Assembly: GCA_022818135.1 (NCBI GenBank)
Contig: JAFMSR010000031.1
Coordinates: forward strand, 558,001 to 622,000
DNA from: Saxidomus purpurata
Lineage: Eukaryota > Mollusca > Bivalvia > Venerida > Veneridae
Length of the DNA: 64,000 nucleotides
Reading direction: 5' to 3'
The position numbers and the translations under genes are program-made. Positions 22,702 through 34,652 of this stretch are shown here, piece after piece. The stretch's first letter is position 1. Every line of letters begins with the position of its first letter. The notes beneath the pieces are model-generated. The model was not told where the DNA came from. It made no database searches and worked only from the letters and a program-made list of their open reading frames with translations.

Positions 22702-23670
22702 TTAATTGTGATCTTATTCAACAGTGAACGCTATTTATAAGCAAATAGGTCTTGTTTAATAATCAACATAAAATCAAGTCCAAAATGTACAGGGTGACTG
22801 CATGTTTATTGAATTTAGGGGTTTAAAAGCTGCGGACAACACACACAGTTAACGAAACCTAAAGCAATATGCAATAAGACCGTCACTTAAATAAAGACTG
22901 TTTCAGAAAATATCAAGTATATTTTTGGTACATTAACCTAATATCACTGGCACTGGACACTAAATCAACAGAAAAGTAAAGGACATACGGGTAACTTTGT
23001 TTATAACGTACTTATTGAGACTTCTAATCATTATCCGGAGTTTGTTATATCCATATAACATTTTCATAAGAAAAGTAAAATAAAGGAAGAATCTCTGGCA
23101 GAGAATAAGATATATTCCTTGTATCAAGATTTTCGCTATATCCACAGTCTTACAAACAAATTTTACTATAAATCAAATATCATTTCTTTAATAAAATATC
23201 ATAAAAACCGGGAATACACAAAATGTAATAAACAGTTTTAAGAAAAACATTTAGCACTAATTTCTGTGTATGCTCTTTAAGAATGGCGTTGATTAATGCT
23301 ATTTTACATTGAAAGGAACAGTCATTCCAAAAATATCCTGTCTGGCCGGTCAGGGAGAGAGGGATAAAATGTACATGTCGCCATGCAATCCTTCTATAAA
23401 TGGCTTCCCTCCATCGTTTCGAAAACAAATTTCAGTACATGTTTATTTACATGTACATAGGTACATGTACATAATGACAGAACGTATGCATTGGCAAAGT
23501 CAGCAGGGAGGGTCGAGTTAGAGAACCAGACCCTTTCATTCTAACAAGTGGGGGCAATTGAAATTGCAAGTGAAAATCTATCAGAAACTTTTCACCCATG
23601 TATAGCTATTTCATTGTTCATCCAAGGTCCGCATAGAAAAACTTGTTAGTGTAAAGTAATCTGCCATCAT
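22702..23670. other. No recognisable gene (copy B)
   Basis: Duplicate of 8568-9536 with no informative difference. Confidence 0.5.
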
Positions 23671-24334
23671 ATTTAAACTAGATGTCCACGTGCAACATGT
23701 CGAGCCGCCAGCTGTCAAAAGGATTAACTGCTTACCAAGTAGAGATAGATCAAAATACACCTTAATATTGTATGTAAAGTGGTCTCGATTTTTCTCTACG
23801 GCCAGTAATAAAAAAGTTACAATATAAGCTATTTATAGTAACAACAAAAGGAAGTAATTCTAAAAACAAGGGTAGCTCATGGTGGTGAATATTTGTTCCA
23901 AGTTACATCAAAATCCCCGGAGCCATGCATGAAGAAGAACTGCTGCAGACAAAGATATTCTTGAATTTGACCTTTAACCTCTAAGTGTGACCTTGACCTT
24001 AGACCTAGGGACCTGGTTCTTGCACATGACACTCTTTCTCATGGTGGTGAACATTTGTGCCAGATAACATCAAAATCCCTCCATGCATGAAGAAGAAATG
24101 GTACAGACAATGTCATTCTTGAATTATTCTTGTATCTGACCTTCGGCCTCTAAGTGTGACCTTGACCTTGGACTTAGGAACCTGGTTCTTGACACTCCGT
24201 CTCATGGTGGGGTGAACATTTGTACCAAGTTATTGAAGAATCCCTTAATCCATTGAGAAGTTACAGCCCGGACAAACTAAAATCGCACGGACGGATGCAC
24301 GACGGACGCACGCATGCACGCAAGCGGCTCGAAA
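23671..24334 (+). repeat. Interspersed repeat copy 2 (duplicate in copy B)
   Basis: Identical in layout to 9537-10200. TGACCTTGACCTT lies at 23988-24000 and 24157-24169. Confidence 0.75.
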
Positions 24335-24704
24335 AAAAGTAATTTTTTGATGAAAATTTGATTTAAATTGCTTCTTAGAAAAAGGCGCTTGTTGGTTAAC
24401 AGAGGAGTATTTTTTACATGTTTTATTAACCATAAAGTCCCTGTGTCAAAATCACATGGTTATTTCATTGTCAATATATACCAACAAAAATGCTTTAAAT
24501 TTGCATTAGTGCATAAAATTGTTAAATACTGCAATGTACTGCTGTTTCTCTTCCTCAACTGTAACCAACCAGTTTGAGCACCCAGAAAGAAAAGCCTGGC
24601 AGTGACGGTCAATTTTTTATGACAGCCTTAATGTTGTATAAACATGTTGCAGTTTTGTTGATGAAAGCTTTATAATAATAATGTCATGTAATTACTTATG
24701 TCGC

Positions 24705-25445
24705 TTAAAGAGGCACTCCCTACATCTGGCAGATTGTATTCTCAAATCAAAGATTATGTGTTCAATGAAAAACGCAAAATGATAAATAAATACAATTTTA
24801 AAGAAGAACCTATGGCGAAAAATGCCTCATTTTACCACAATTAATCAATAAAGAGGTGTTCTGTAATAAATCGCATCCACCCATTTATTGTACAAAAACA
24901 ACTCTACATAGATTATTGAATTGTTAACTGTACTGCAGTATATTTTAAACCGCTGATTTTATCGATAATAACTGGAAATGCATAGCTGAGTTTTTTAGGT
25001 TGAGTTGTAATACTTCTAAAGATTCTATTATTTATGTTTTGGAGGTTTTCAGTTTGTCATCAGATAAAGGGTATGTCTCTTTAAAGGGGCACTCCCTACA
25101 CCTAGCAGATTATATTCTCGAAACATAGATTATTTGTTCAATGAACGTAAATTGATAAATAAATATCAAAGAAGAACCTAAGGCGAAGACTGCCTCGTTT
25201 TACCACGAGTAGGCTTTCTGTAATAAATTGCATCCATCCATTAATTGTACAACAACAACACTACATAGATTATTGAACGGTGTCCGGTACTGCAGTATAT
25301 TTTGAACCGCTGATTTTATCGATATGACTGGGAATGCATGTAGCTACAACTTTTAGGTTAAGTTATGATACTTCCAAAGATTCTATTATTTATGTTTTAG
25401 AGGTTATTAATAGTTTGACATAAGTTAAAGGGTATGCCCCTTTAA
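24705..25445 (+). repeat. Paired TTAA-ended repeats (duplicate in copy B)
   Basis: Duplicate of 10571-11311, with the same TTAAAGAGGCACTCCC and TTAAAGGGGCACTCCC starts. Confidence 0.65.
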
Positions 25446-25613
25446 TCCCAGTTCATCCCCAATATTGGCTCTATGGTTGCGGCCATCTTGGATTCAGTTA
25501 CACCACGTCAGTAACATTATGGCATAAACACACAAATTAAAAATTTTAATAAAATAGTTATGAAGAAAATCAATAAAATGAAAAAAGGTGTCTTAATATT
25601 AATGCTCATCTAT

Positions 25614-25799
25614 TTTTTTCTGTAGTTTTGTATCATCACTGAAACGCCTACAATTATTTACTTGCACTGCCTATGGTAAATCATTATTAGTAAATACCGT
25701 ATATAAGGCTAATTGCATGACAAAATAATATACAAGAGAAAGAGCAGTGGTCCCAAAATACTATCCCGGAGTACACCAGATTTAATGTTTATCATGTTT
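25614..25799 (-). pseudogene. Fossil LINE RT fragment (duplicate in copy B)
   Basis: Duplicate of 11480-11665, with the same eroded motif B (SILGPLLFLLY) and SDDTKL. Confidence 0.65.
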
Positions 25800-25823
25800 G
25801 AATTATAACCACTATTTGCTTCC

Positions 25824-26774
25824 TATTTCCGAGAAAGCTAACACTCCACGAAGCAAAGTTATTGGGAATATATAGTCTTTCTCGCCTTTAGCTTTCGGAG
25901 AAGACTCTGAATCAAGGAGTTGACTGTGAATTTACAGGTCTGTAATTCAATAACAGCTCTCTCTGAATAACTGTAGTGCTAAATTTAAAATACATGTACA
26001 AGTAGATTTGGTTGTCTATACTTTAATATATCTGTTAGCAATGGTTACTATATACCTGAAGGGGACTTTAGTAAATGTTCGAAGACTAAGTGGTTGACAA
26101 AGTGGTCAAGTATCTTATGTACAATTAAATCTAAATTTCCATCAGTACTGACCACTGTGGTGAATATAACACTATATTCTAGGCTATGCCTTTACGTCAT
26201 ACTAGCCAGTTAACCAATCAGATTATAAGAGTGCGTTCATTTCTTCATTTTGGTAAAAGATAAAAGTCTATACTGTAGACTTATATATCATAATATTCAA
26301 GTTTTTTATTTAAAGGAAAGGAAAAGCTTTTGACAACATAGAGGTATTATAAATGTCATTCTCAGGTAATATAAAGGATAACTGCTGGTTTTGGTGTAAG
26401 ATCACGTTATAATTTCACCGAGTGGGCACCAAAAGTGATATTTTCATGAGCGGCGGAGCCACAAGTGAAAATAACTACTTTTGGTGTTCACAAGTGAAAT
26501 TATCGTGATATGACATAGCATCCAACATTTTTTTGTTTATTTTGTGTTTCAAACTCTAATTTTGTTGAGTTTATTTCAATAAAATGTAAAAGATCGGGAG
26601 AAACGTCACCAGAAAGCATTGCATACATGACGTCATTTTAAAGACGTCATTGTCACATGGTTTCAGGCATTTATAATGCTTCGTAAGGCTGTAACGATCA
26701 TACATTCGAATATTAAATTTAGTCAAATACATTTTTGTCCCAATTTTATTTGTCATTCGCCATGTTTTTTATCA
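25824..26774. other. No recognisable gene (copy B)
   Basis: Duplicate of 11690-12640. Confidence 0.4.
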
Positions 26775-26779
26775 TGTGT

Positions 26780-26985
26780 TTATAAAACACCCCGACCGAC
26801 AATCAAGTATATATAATACAAGTTATTATATAAGCTTGATAGTCTGTCCGGGGTGTTTTATAAAAATTACTCTTCGCGACATAATCAAATTTACCCCGGA
26901 CCGACTATCAAGTATATGTATTATATATACTTGATAGTTAATCAGTATTGTATATACTTGATTGTCGGTCCGGGGTGTTTTATAA
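26780..26985. repeat. Nested palindromes (duplicate in copy B)
   Basis: Duplicate of 12646-12851. Confidence 0.7.
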
Positions 26986-27173
26986 AAATGAATTTTTGGG
27001 TCCAAACTTCATGTGACTGAGAAAAGCATCCGATAAAAAAACCGAGGTCAAAAGGATGAGCCAAATGAATAAGTTGGTCAAAACAAAAGTAGGACCTACA
27101 GAGGTTATGTTGATTCACAAATACAAATTTTATTTTATGTCGGTACAGCCTACTCAAGCCTGTATGACTGTCA

Positions 27174-27368
27174 TTCTCGTCATCCCACATCCGCGTACTG
27201 AAAAATTATTTACATTCGGGAAAGGTGACTCCTCGGCTGTCTCCTTTCATTCTTGGTTTTTTAAAATTAAAGATGGTTAAACACCAGTGATTAAAGCCGA
27301 GGGCGAGGAATCACCTTTCCCGAATGTAAATAAATTATCAGTACCCGGATGTGCAAAGCCGAGAATTC
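27174..27368. repeat. ~195-bp palindrome (duplicate in copy B)
   Basis: Duplicate of 13040-13234. The region from here to 28348 is non-coding flank, as at 13235-14219. Confidence 0.7.
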
Positions 27369-28352
27369 TTTTATGAAAGATACAGGAAATCGTATATGCA
27401 CGACTTAAGGACTACGCACAACCTTAAAACAACAAACCACAGTACCAGTACTGTACATGGATACAATTTGTTTATGATCTGTTAACTAAAAGTCTAAAAC
27501 CTGACATTTTACCATACATTTGATGGTCTGATAATAAGATATGGATATGTAGGTGATATCCCTTACCTGAAAAGACCGTAGACCCCATTATAAGGGGCTG
27601 TAAACTTGCAAAGTTATTTCTAAACCATTTTATTTAGATTTCTTGTTGCTGTTTGTGTCGAGACCAGGTAAAGTAAAGTGCCGCTCCGAATTAATGACTG
27701 TGTTATGTTGTAATCATCTACGCTTCTTCAGTCTGGAGATTCTTGTAGCCTAAAAGAAATACTACTCAACAGCAGAGATCGACATAGGCTCTGACTATTA
27801 GTAAACGAAAACTTGAACGGGACAAATATCAAAATTAAAATATCCAGGGCTGGGATAGATCTACAGTAAAATCTAGAGAAATTATTAATGTACAGTATGT
27901 CTATTATATCAATGTCCGTGTCAACTTTGATTAAACTGTAGATTTTATATTGATAAAACAGATCAGCAATACCATCGACGCTTACATTTCAATGTAAACA
28001 AAATCAAAGTATTCAGACAAAGACACGCTTCGCTCATTAGTTAAACGGCAAGAGCCGTGAAAAAAACGCGCTGCGGATCTTCTGATTGGCTCCTTGTTTG
28101 GACACGCCTCTTTACCGGGGTACTGCTTCCATATTTGGAGTGACACGTTTTCTTACCGGCTATTCTTTCCATATTTGGAAGTGAGCCGTTTTTTCGCGGT
28201 AAAACGCGGTAAACGCGTGTATTGACCGCGTTTACCCGGCGTTTTCCATGCGGTAACAACCATGAGGTAAATGGAACAAACACGTGAGCGCCACTGTAAT
28301 TAATGCTGCATTTTGAGCTATAATTCGGTTAATTCTGCGGGCATTGTGCGAG

Positions 28353-28958
28353 TGTCGTAGGTTTACTTTCTGTTCTGTGATGGGGCGTGTGTTTACCCAG
28401 CCCTGCAAAGGCACAATTACACAAGGAATTAAATATTTTCTGGTGGAAAAAAGAAAAAGTCAGGCGTAAGCCATATCGACTGTATTCCAAGTGCCCAATG
28501 CATGAAAATGCATATCATTACAATATTACAGGCGCGCAATGCTAACAATAGCATTAAACGAAAGCAAATAAGATGAACAAATGAAATTTATTACCTGCAA
28601 AGGCACAATTACACAAGGAAATAATAATTTCTGGTGGAAAAAAGAAACAGTCAGGCGTAAGCCATATCGACTGTATTCCAAGTGCGCATGCGCCGGATGA
28701 AAACCCGGAAATGTCAAATTCGTGAAAGAGGCCCGTCATGCAAAATTAGTCGTTAGGTAATGAAATGCGATGAATGTTAATGTGGATGAAGAAAAATTAA
28801 ATGAGTGGAAAATTTATAGGATGTATGGTCTGGTAAAGGGTGTATGGCCTGTAATATTACATATACAACAGATATATATACAGGAGACAGAACATATACT
28901 TAGGAACAAGGACATATAACATATAAACAAAATTAATGTGGTGTTCAACCTCGTGACA
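28353..28958 (-). repeat. 3' LTR of element B
   Basis: 606 bp, TGTCGTAGG...CTCGTGACA on the plus strand. The last four bases before it (28349-28352) are CGAG. It differs from the 5' LTR by several substitutions and by two small insertions found only there. Confidence 0.92.
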
Positions 28959-29497
28959 TACTCCCCCTCTTCGGGGAATGTCGCCCCGACATTCAAACAG
29001 ACTTACCTGTAGCTTGGAGCAGACCCTTAAATCATATAAGTATATACCGCAAGGTATATAAAGTACTGTTAAAGTAATTACTTATACTTTGGTAACTACA
29101 CTAGCATATCTACACTAGTACAACCATACCTACTACTCCAACGAACTACACAATCAAATTCAACAAGAAACACCATCAGATATGAAAATCTGTGCAGCCA
29201 TTTACACTTAAATATGAGAAAGTCAGCCACAAAAGTTATAAGCTACTGTAAAGTAGATATTTATTATAGGTATGTCAGCCTACAATAAACAATAGAATAT
29301 ATGCACTGAAAAGCACATACCACAATAAAAATAATAACTTATCTCATTATATACTGGGAAAAACAATGTAGTACATAAACACAAAATATGTATAAGACGC
29401 ACTTGGACTCGAACTGTAATTATATCTTACATATAATTAAACTGGTACGCTGGAGTCTATCTAAAAAAATAAAAAGAAATATGTAAATACAATTAGC
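28959..29497 (-). other. Element B 3' non-coding region with polypurine tract
   Basis: The minus strand reads GAAGAGGGGGAG at 28972-28961, two bases from the LTR, in the normal position for a polypurine tract. The rest is non-coding, AT-rich sequence. Confidence 0.75.
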
Positions 29498-30381
29498 TTA
29501 ATCTCCAGTCTCCGGTTTTCGTCCACTTCGGTTCAGCCCGAACTCTTCTTGGCCTCTGTTCGTCGGAAGGAACATTTGCTTTTTTCTGCGAGCTGGAATA
29601 ATGTACTTCTGACCATTGTCGCCTAACCTAGTGACCTGTTCAATAGAGGAAAAAGGTGGAACTTTAACCAGATCTGTTTCACCGAAAGTAGTGACTTCAC
29701 TGCCAATAACAGAATCATTTGCTACAGGACTCCCTTCTGCAAGAGATGACACAGAATGTATTTGCTCGTCTGAAACAAAATCAGGACTTTCATTATCAGA
29801 ACCTGGAACAAAGTGATTAGTTGCATGTTCTTGAGACAAAGTAGCATCACTGACACCATGTTTGTCTCCACCTAAAGTTGGTGCATCAACACTCGTTTGT
29901 ACAGTCTGTCCGGAGATCTCAGTGTCAGTGTCACATGAAACAACACTAGATTCACCAAGTTTGGCAGGACCTGAGTTTGAAAAGGATTTGGGCTTAATCA
30001 GCGGGATTCCCATGAATGGTAGCATGAGATTTCTGTGCAACAGTCTTGATTTTTCTCTTCCATGTACCCGCTTAACTTCAAATACGGGCAAACCAGGAGT
30101 TGGCTGACTGATAACAGTATACACCTCCTTCTCCCACCGATCTGCCAACTTGGCCTTGCCTCTAATACCAACATTTCGGACGAGAACTCGATCTCCAACC
30201 TCTAACTTGGCTTCCCTAACCCGGATGTCATACCACTTCTTATGACGCCTTCCTTGCTTCATGGCTTCTCGACGGGCAACATCGTAGGCAAATTTGAGCC
30301 TGCTACGGAGACCGGCAACATAACAGGACTTTTCCTTCACTTTTGACTTATCTGGCTCAATACCCAAAAATGCATCAATCA
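29498..30381 (-). pseudogene. Element B integrase C-terminal region
   Basis: Continues pol after the tail insertion at 30382-30684. From IDAFLGIEPDK it runs through a basic helix (ARREAMKQGRRHKKWYDIRVRE), the GPY/F-like module GDRVLVRNVG...KLADRWEKEVYTV and the LLHRNLMLPF motif, then an acidic, Ser/Thr-rich linker of about 130 residues. It ends in a basic tail (ARRKKQMFLPTNRGQEEF). This domain normally binds DNA non-specifically and helps choose target sites. The upstream CVCV stretch of the open frame belongs to the microsatellite. The C-terminal end differs from copy A by a one-base T indel. Confidence 0.82.
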
Positions 30382-30480
30382 CAAAAAAATCAAAAATAAT
30401 ATCAAACAGGGAATGCCACGTACCAAACACGCAGCCTCCCCAAAACGAGCCAACAGCACCCAGAAGTGCACACCACCACC

Positions 30481-30574
<94 letters not shown>

Positions 30575-30684
30575 ACACACACACACAATCATGTACACAC
30601 ACACATACACTACCAACACACACTAGCATACAAAGCAAACACACGAGGACAAAACGAACAATTAAAGGAACACAGTGGGGCACC
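30382..30684 (-). mobile_element. Inserted Penelope-like 3' tail with CA microsatellite
   Basis: Duplicate of 16249-16549. The CA run is 30482-30569 and the preceding 'ccacc' repeat is one unit longer than in copy A, a typical allele-level difference. It interrupts the integrase. Confidence 0.8.
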
Positions 30685-30796
30685 TGAGAAAATGGGGAGT
30701 GTAACCCGTGGAAGAATGTGGGTTGGAGTTATAGGAGTGGACAAGAGTAGGGATCTGGGATTTCCAATTGACTTTCTTGTCATCTTCTAATCTAGT
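30685..30796 (-). pseudogene. Element B integrase fragment between two insertions
   Basis: Encodes LEDDKKVNWKSQIPTLVHSY...HSSTGYTPHFL, the end of the integrase core and the segment after it. Upstream it continues at 34336-34652, beyond the composite element. Confidence 0.8.
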
Positions 30797-33700
30797 TTGG
30801 GTTTGGGCCAAAAATAAGACCTGTTTCATGGTCCTTGTTGCTATGGCAACCATGTCTGTAACTTTGACCTTTATATGTTAACGTTGAAAAAACCGACTTT
30901 TTTCATATTTTCTTAATCAAAACAGGGTTTTTACCAAAACTATTCAAAAATGACTGTTGGGACCCTTAGGGACTTCCATTAGAAAACCCTAGAGAACCCC
31001 TGACCCTTTAATTTTGGCCAAAATTGGACTTGTGAAAATCTTGGGGTTAGGGCTATTGAAATTTGAGAACTTTTTGAATGTTGAACCGAAAACATCCACT
31101 TTTTAATCCTTTGATATGTTTGTTTCTGATTAAAACCCTGACCTCTATTGTGATTTCCAACAACGAACCAAGCCATGTTTAACCCCCTAAGGGCCATAGG
31201 GGCCAAACCCTTCGCGGTTTTCTACCGTGCTTTGTGGTCTTCAATCGTGCTTTGTGGTCTTCAGGGTAAGGGTTTAACTTGAATTTTTTATAACTTTTTT
31301 GGTGGGTTTAGTACAAACTTGAAATTGATAACACTGATAATTTTAAGGGTCCCCTTAAGTATGATAATGCATTATTAGGGATCCCGTAATGGACACTTGC
31401 TGTATTCAAATTATTCTTATCCATACATTGGCGTGATTGAAAGTAGGTCATTTTGTCCCAACAGGTCTCCTTCGTCTGATAAAAGTGTTTCCTGTCACCC
31501 AGCTTAAAAAGGGGCCAAACCCTAGAGGGGACCAAATCGTGCTTTGTGGTCTTCGATCGTGCTTTGTGGTCTTCAGCCCCTAAAATTTCTAAGTTCAATG
31601 ATTTTTCAATTTCTAGTGTCATGTAGCTGAAATTCACACCATTATCAGGGTTTTGGCCCCTTTTCGACATGGCACAATTTTAAGGGTCAGCCCCTAATAT
31701 TTAGAGGTCAAAAGGAATTTTTTTGTTTTTTTGGAATGGAAGTTTCTAAGTGGTGCAATAGATCCCTATTTGTCCCAACGACTCAGAAATGTATTCGAAA
31801 TATCACCAAGGGGCCTAGAACCCAAACCCTGAAGGGGCCAAAAATCGTGCTTTGTGGTCTTCAGGGTTTGTTGGGAAATCGTATCTTCTGGTTTTTGGCA
31901 ATTTTCTTGAAACTGAATGCTTATCATATTGTTGGAAATTGTTAGAATATCTTGTTTTTATATAAATAAAAGTAATTACTCTTTGAAATTTCTGAATTCA
32001 TTGTACTTAAAAGAAATGAAAATCTTGGGCTAGGGCTAGGGTTAGGGTTAGGGTGAGGAAAATTTATCCGGCCTATATCTTTTTTGCAAAGGTCTTGACA
32101 GCAATGACTTAAACAAATCCTGGATACATTTCATGCCATTTTTCTGAAAACTTTATATAAAAACATACAAATTACATAATTAAGGCTAAAAAGAAGAAAT
32201 ACATTTTCTGTTGGGAAAATCGTATCTTGTGGTCGTTCTTGTTTTTTTCGGATAATTGTTTAAAAATGGACTTTTAGCCAGAGTTAATCATATATAAATG
32301 CTCATTGTTACAATTAAAGTATCATATGCTAGACAATCTAAACACAAAATATGAATTTAGGAAATAAATCAAGATTTTTCTAAACTATGGTTAGGGTATG
32401 AATGGTCTTGATTTTTAAAGTATTATAACTTTTGAAATAAGAGACACAGATTGTCGCCATTTAAATATTGTGTAGTTTATTTTGTATTCTATAAGAAGAT
32501 TAAGTTTAAAAATAAAGTATTGTAGTATTTTTAGAATAAATGAAGATATAAGTTTTTGTTGGGAATTTCGTATATTCTGGTCTTCGAAGATTTTTTCGAT
32601 TTATTCTGTTTAGGCAGGGAATTTATATCCTTAAAATGATTTATAATATGTATTTCGAGAATACAAATATTATATGCTTGTAATTTTTTCGGAATAAAAT
32701 CTTTATCCTTTGATAAGTAGCATTTCACAAAATTAGGGTTAGGGTTTGCAAGTGCTTGAAATTTTAAAGTCCTAAAACATTTCTACCAATTAAGACCATA
32801 ACTTTATATTAAGCTATATACTAGTTTTGTTGGTATTCTTTCAAGAAAATATGACTAGAAAGATATGCCACCAGTATTAAAGGTAAAAATGAAAAACAAA
32901 TATTTTGTTGGGAAAATCGTACCTTGTGGTCTTCTATCATTTTTTCTATTAATTTTGTGCACATAGTCTTTTATAAGGTTAAACGTCTCTAGGAATAAGT
33001 ATTTTTGGGGAACAGTAACTGGGTTTCACATAACTTCCTCAAATATAATGATAATTAATAATTAAATGAGATTTAACAGATACCTGGTTTAGGGTTTGAA
33101 AGGACTTCTAATTTCAATCTTAATTTTCTTTAAAATTACAGAATTTATATAATAAGGTAACAGTGCTAAAATATATTGACGCAATTGTTGTTGTCTTTCA
33201 GAAAATTAAGCTTGCATGAGTATGAATGCAACATTAAAGGTAAAAAAGAAAAAAAGAAATTTCTGTTGGGAAAAATCGTACCTTGTGGTCTTCTCTATAG
33301 TTCAATGACTAGTATCTTATTTTTGGGAGAAGGCATTAAGCAACCTATATCAGTGATAAACAGCCGGATCTTTAAACATAGTCAAGGTATCGACTTATTA
33401 AAGACGCGCAATACTCACACAGAGTGCACGGAATGCACATGTAAAGCTAACGTAACGTATGTTTACCACGATTATATAACTGCTTTACTTAAGCATGGTC
33501 TCTTTCAAAGGTTAAGACGTTAGCTTTATCTTCAATTAGGTACATTTCACATGCTATATATCAATTTCCAATTTGCAGGCCTCTTTGGGGAGGCTGCGTT
33601 TTTGGTACGTGGCATTCCCTGTTTGATATTATTTTTTTTTTTTTCACACAGTTGATAGCAACCAACCCCATAATATACATTGAATCCCTTGTGCTTTAGT

Positions 33701-34335
33701 TAATGTTCATTAATGACTTAATACACCTTAGAAGGAGTCTTGTCTAATCTAATGAACAGAAATATTAAGTAATGTCCATCTTGTGTCCTATGCGCCATAT
33801 ATATCAACAAATAAACCCATGCAATAACATTAAACTTAGCTTGGATGATAAACACAGGGTTGAAATGTTCCAACAGAAATTCAGGGTAAAATTCAAAGTT
33901 CGATAACTTTTGTCCTAAGATTACCCTGTTGTTATAATTGAGACATAAGGTGTAACTAAGGACATTTCAGGGATATATACTCTTTAAATCCCTTAAAATC
34001 CCCTTTTTCTAGGGGCTCCTATATGGGTGAAAATGTTTACAACTTTCATGGATAACTCCTTCTATGTCAGGGTTTGATGAAAATAACAAAGAAATACCCA
34101 TAAATTGATCCAAGATACGCCCCTGGACACCCCTAATACAATTCAAGACTGTCAGGGAAGGAGACCCTTAACCCCTAAAAAAACCCTTTAACTCAATTTC
34201 CCTGAAGACCACAAAGCACGGTCCAATGACCACAAAGCACGATTTGAAGACCACAAAGCACGGTAGCCGAAGACCACAAAGCACGGTCGAAGAACACAAA
34301 GCACGATCGAAGACCACAAAGCACGATTTATTATA
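30797..34335. mobile_element. Unclassified 3.5-kb composite repeat element, complete copy
   Basis: Inserted in the integrase gene between NMLG (right) and LEDDKK (left). The left end has direct copies of CGTGCTTTGTGGTCTTC; the right end (34204-34330) has six copies in inverse orientation at 20-23-bp spacing. The middle holds five diverged units of about 350 bp, each with 'gttgggaaaatcgta..cttgtggtcttc' and a TTAGGG-like patch. The left third also repeats phrases such as 'aggggccaaaccc' and 'ccctagaggg'. No terminal inverted repeat, TSD or enzyme could be fixed. Elements with inverted clusters at both ends could fold back, but the class is unknown. Confidence 0.75.
33584..33644 (+). mobile_element. 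Short Penelope-like tail (duplicate in copy B)
   Basis: Duplicate of 19447-19506. Here the final stretch reads 'gatattatttttttt', closer to the consensus tail. Confidence 0.75.
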
Positions 34336-34652
34336 GAGTAAATTCCCAACCCAAGCATGTTCATAAGGGTCTCATTGAATCTCTCGGGCATCCCATTACC
34401 CTGGGGATGGTACGGGGTTGTCCGGGATTTCTCAATGTTGGCGATTTTACAGAGTTCTCGGATCACTTCACTCTCAAAATTTCGACCCTGATCACTATGG
34501 AACCGACTTGGAAACCCATAGTGGCAGATGAAATTTTCAAACAAAAGCTTGGCAGTGGTGTGAGCAGTCTGATTTCTGGCGGGGATCGCCTGGGCAAATC
34601 GAGTAAAGTGGTCGGTTATTATGAGAACGTTCTCATAACCACCGCGAGACAT
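34336..34652 (-). pseudogene. Element B integrase catalytic core
   Basis: From [19 protein letters not shown] it carries the second catalytic Asp in HSDQGRNFE (residue 54 of this segment) and the catalytic Glu in [11 protein letters not shown] (residue 90). The first catalytic Asp lies in the previous segment and reads Asn there. A TAG at 34653-34655, where related sequence has a sense codon, separates the two parts in the same frame. The core stops at NMLG, where the 3.5-kb element is inserted. Beyond that the open frame runs into its 17-mer repeats (RALWSS), which are not integrase. The protein would have inserted the cDNA into the genome. Confidence 0.88.

Larger units (their letters stand above)
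20694..34330 (+). repeat. Copy B of the 13.6-kb near-identical duplication
   Basis: Same content and order as 6560-20193, starting directly after the gap inside the putative host first exon and continuing without a break beyond 34330 into element B. It is the better copy for annotation because the LINE frame is intact and the composite repeat and element B are complete here. Confidence 0.9.

Noticed and set aside
28959..29497. An env gene in element B
   Set aside because: No open frame exists between integrase and the 3' LTR.
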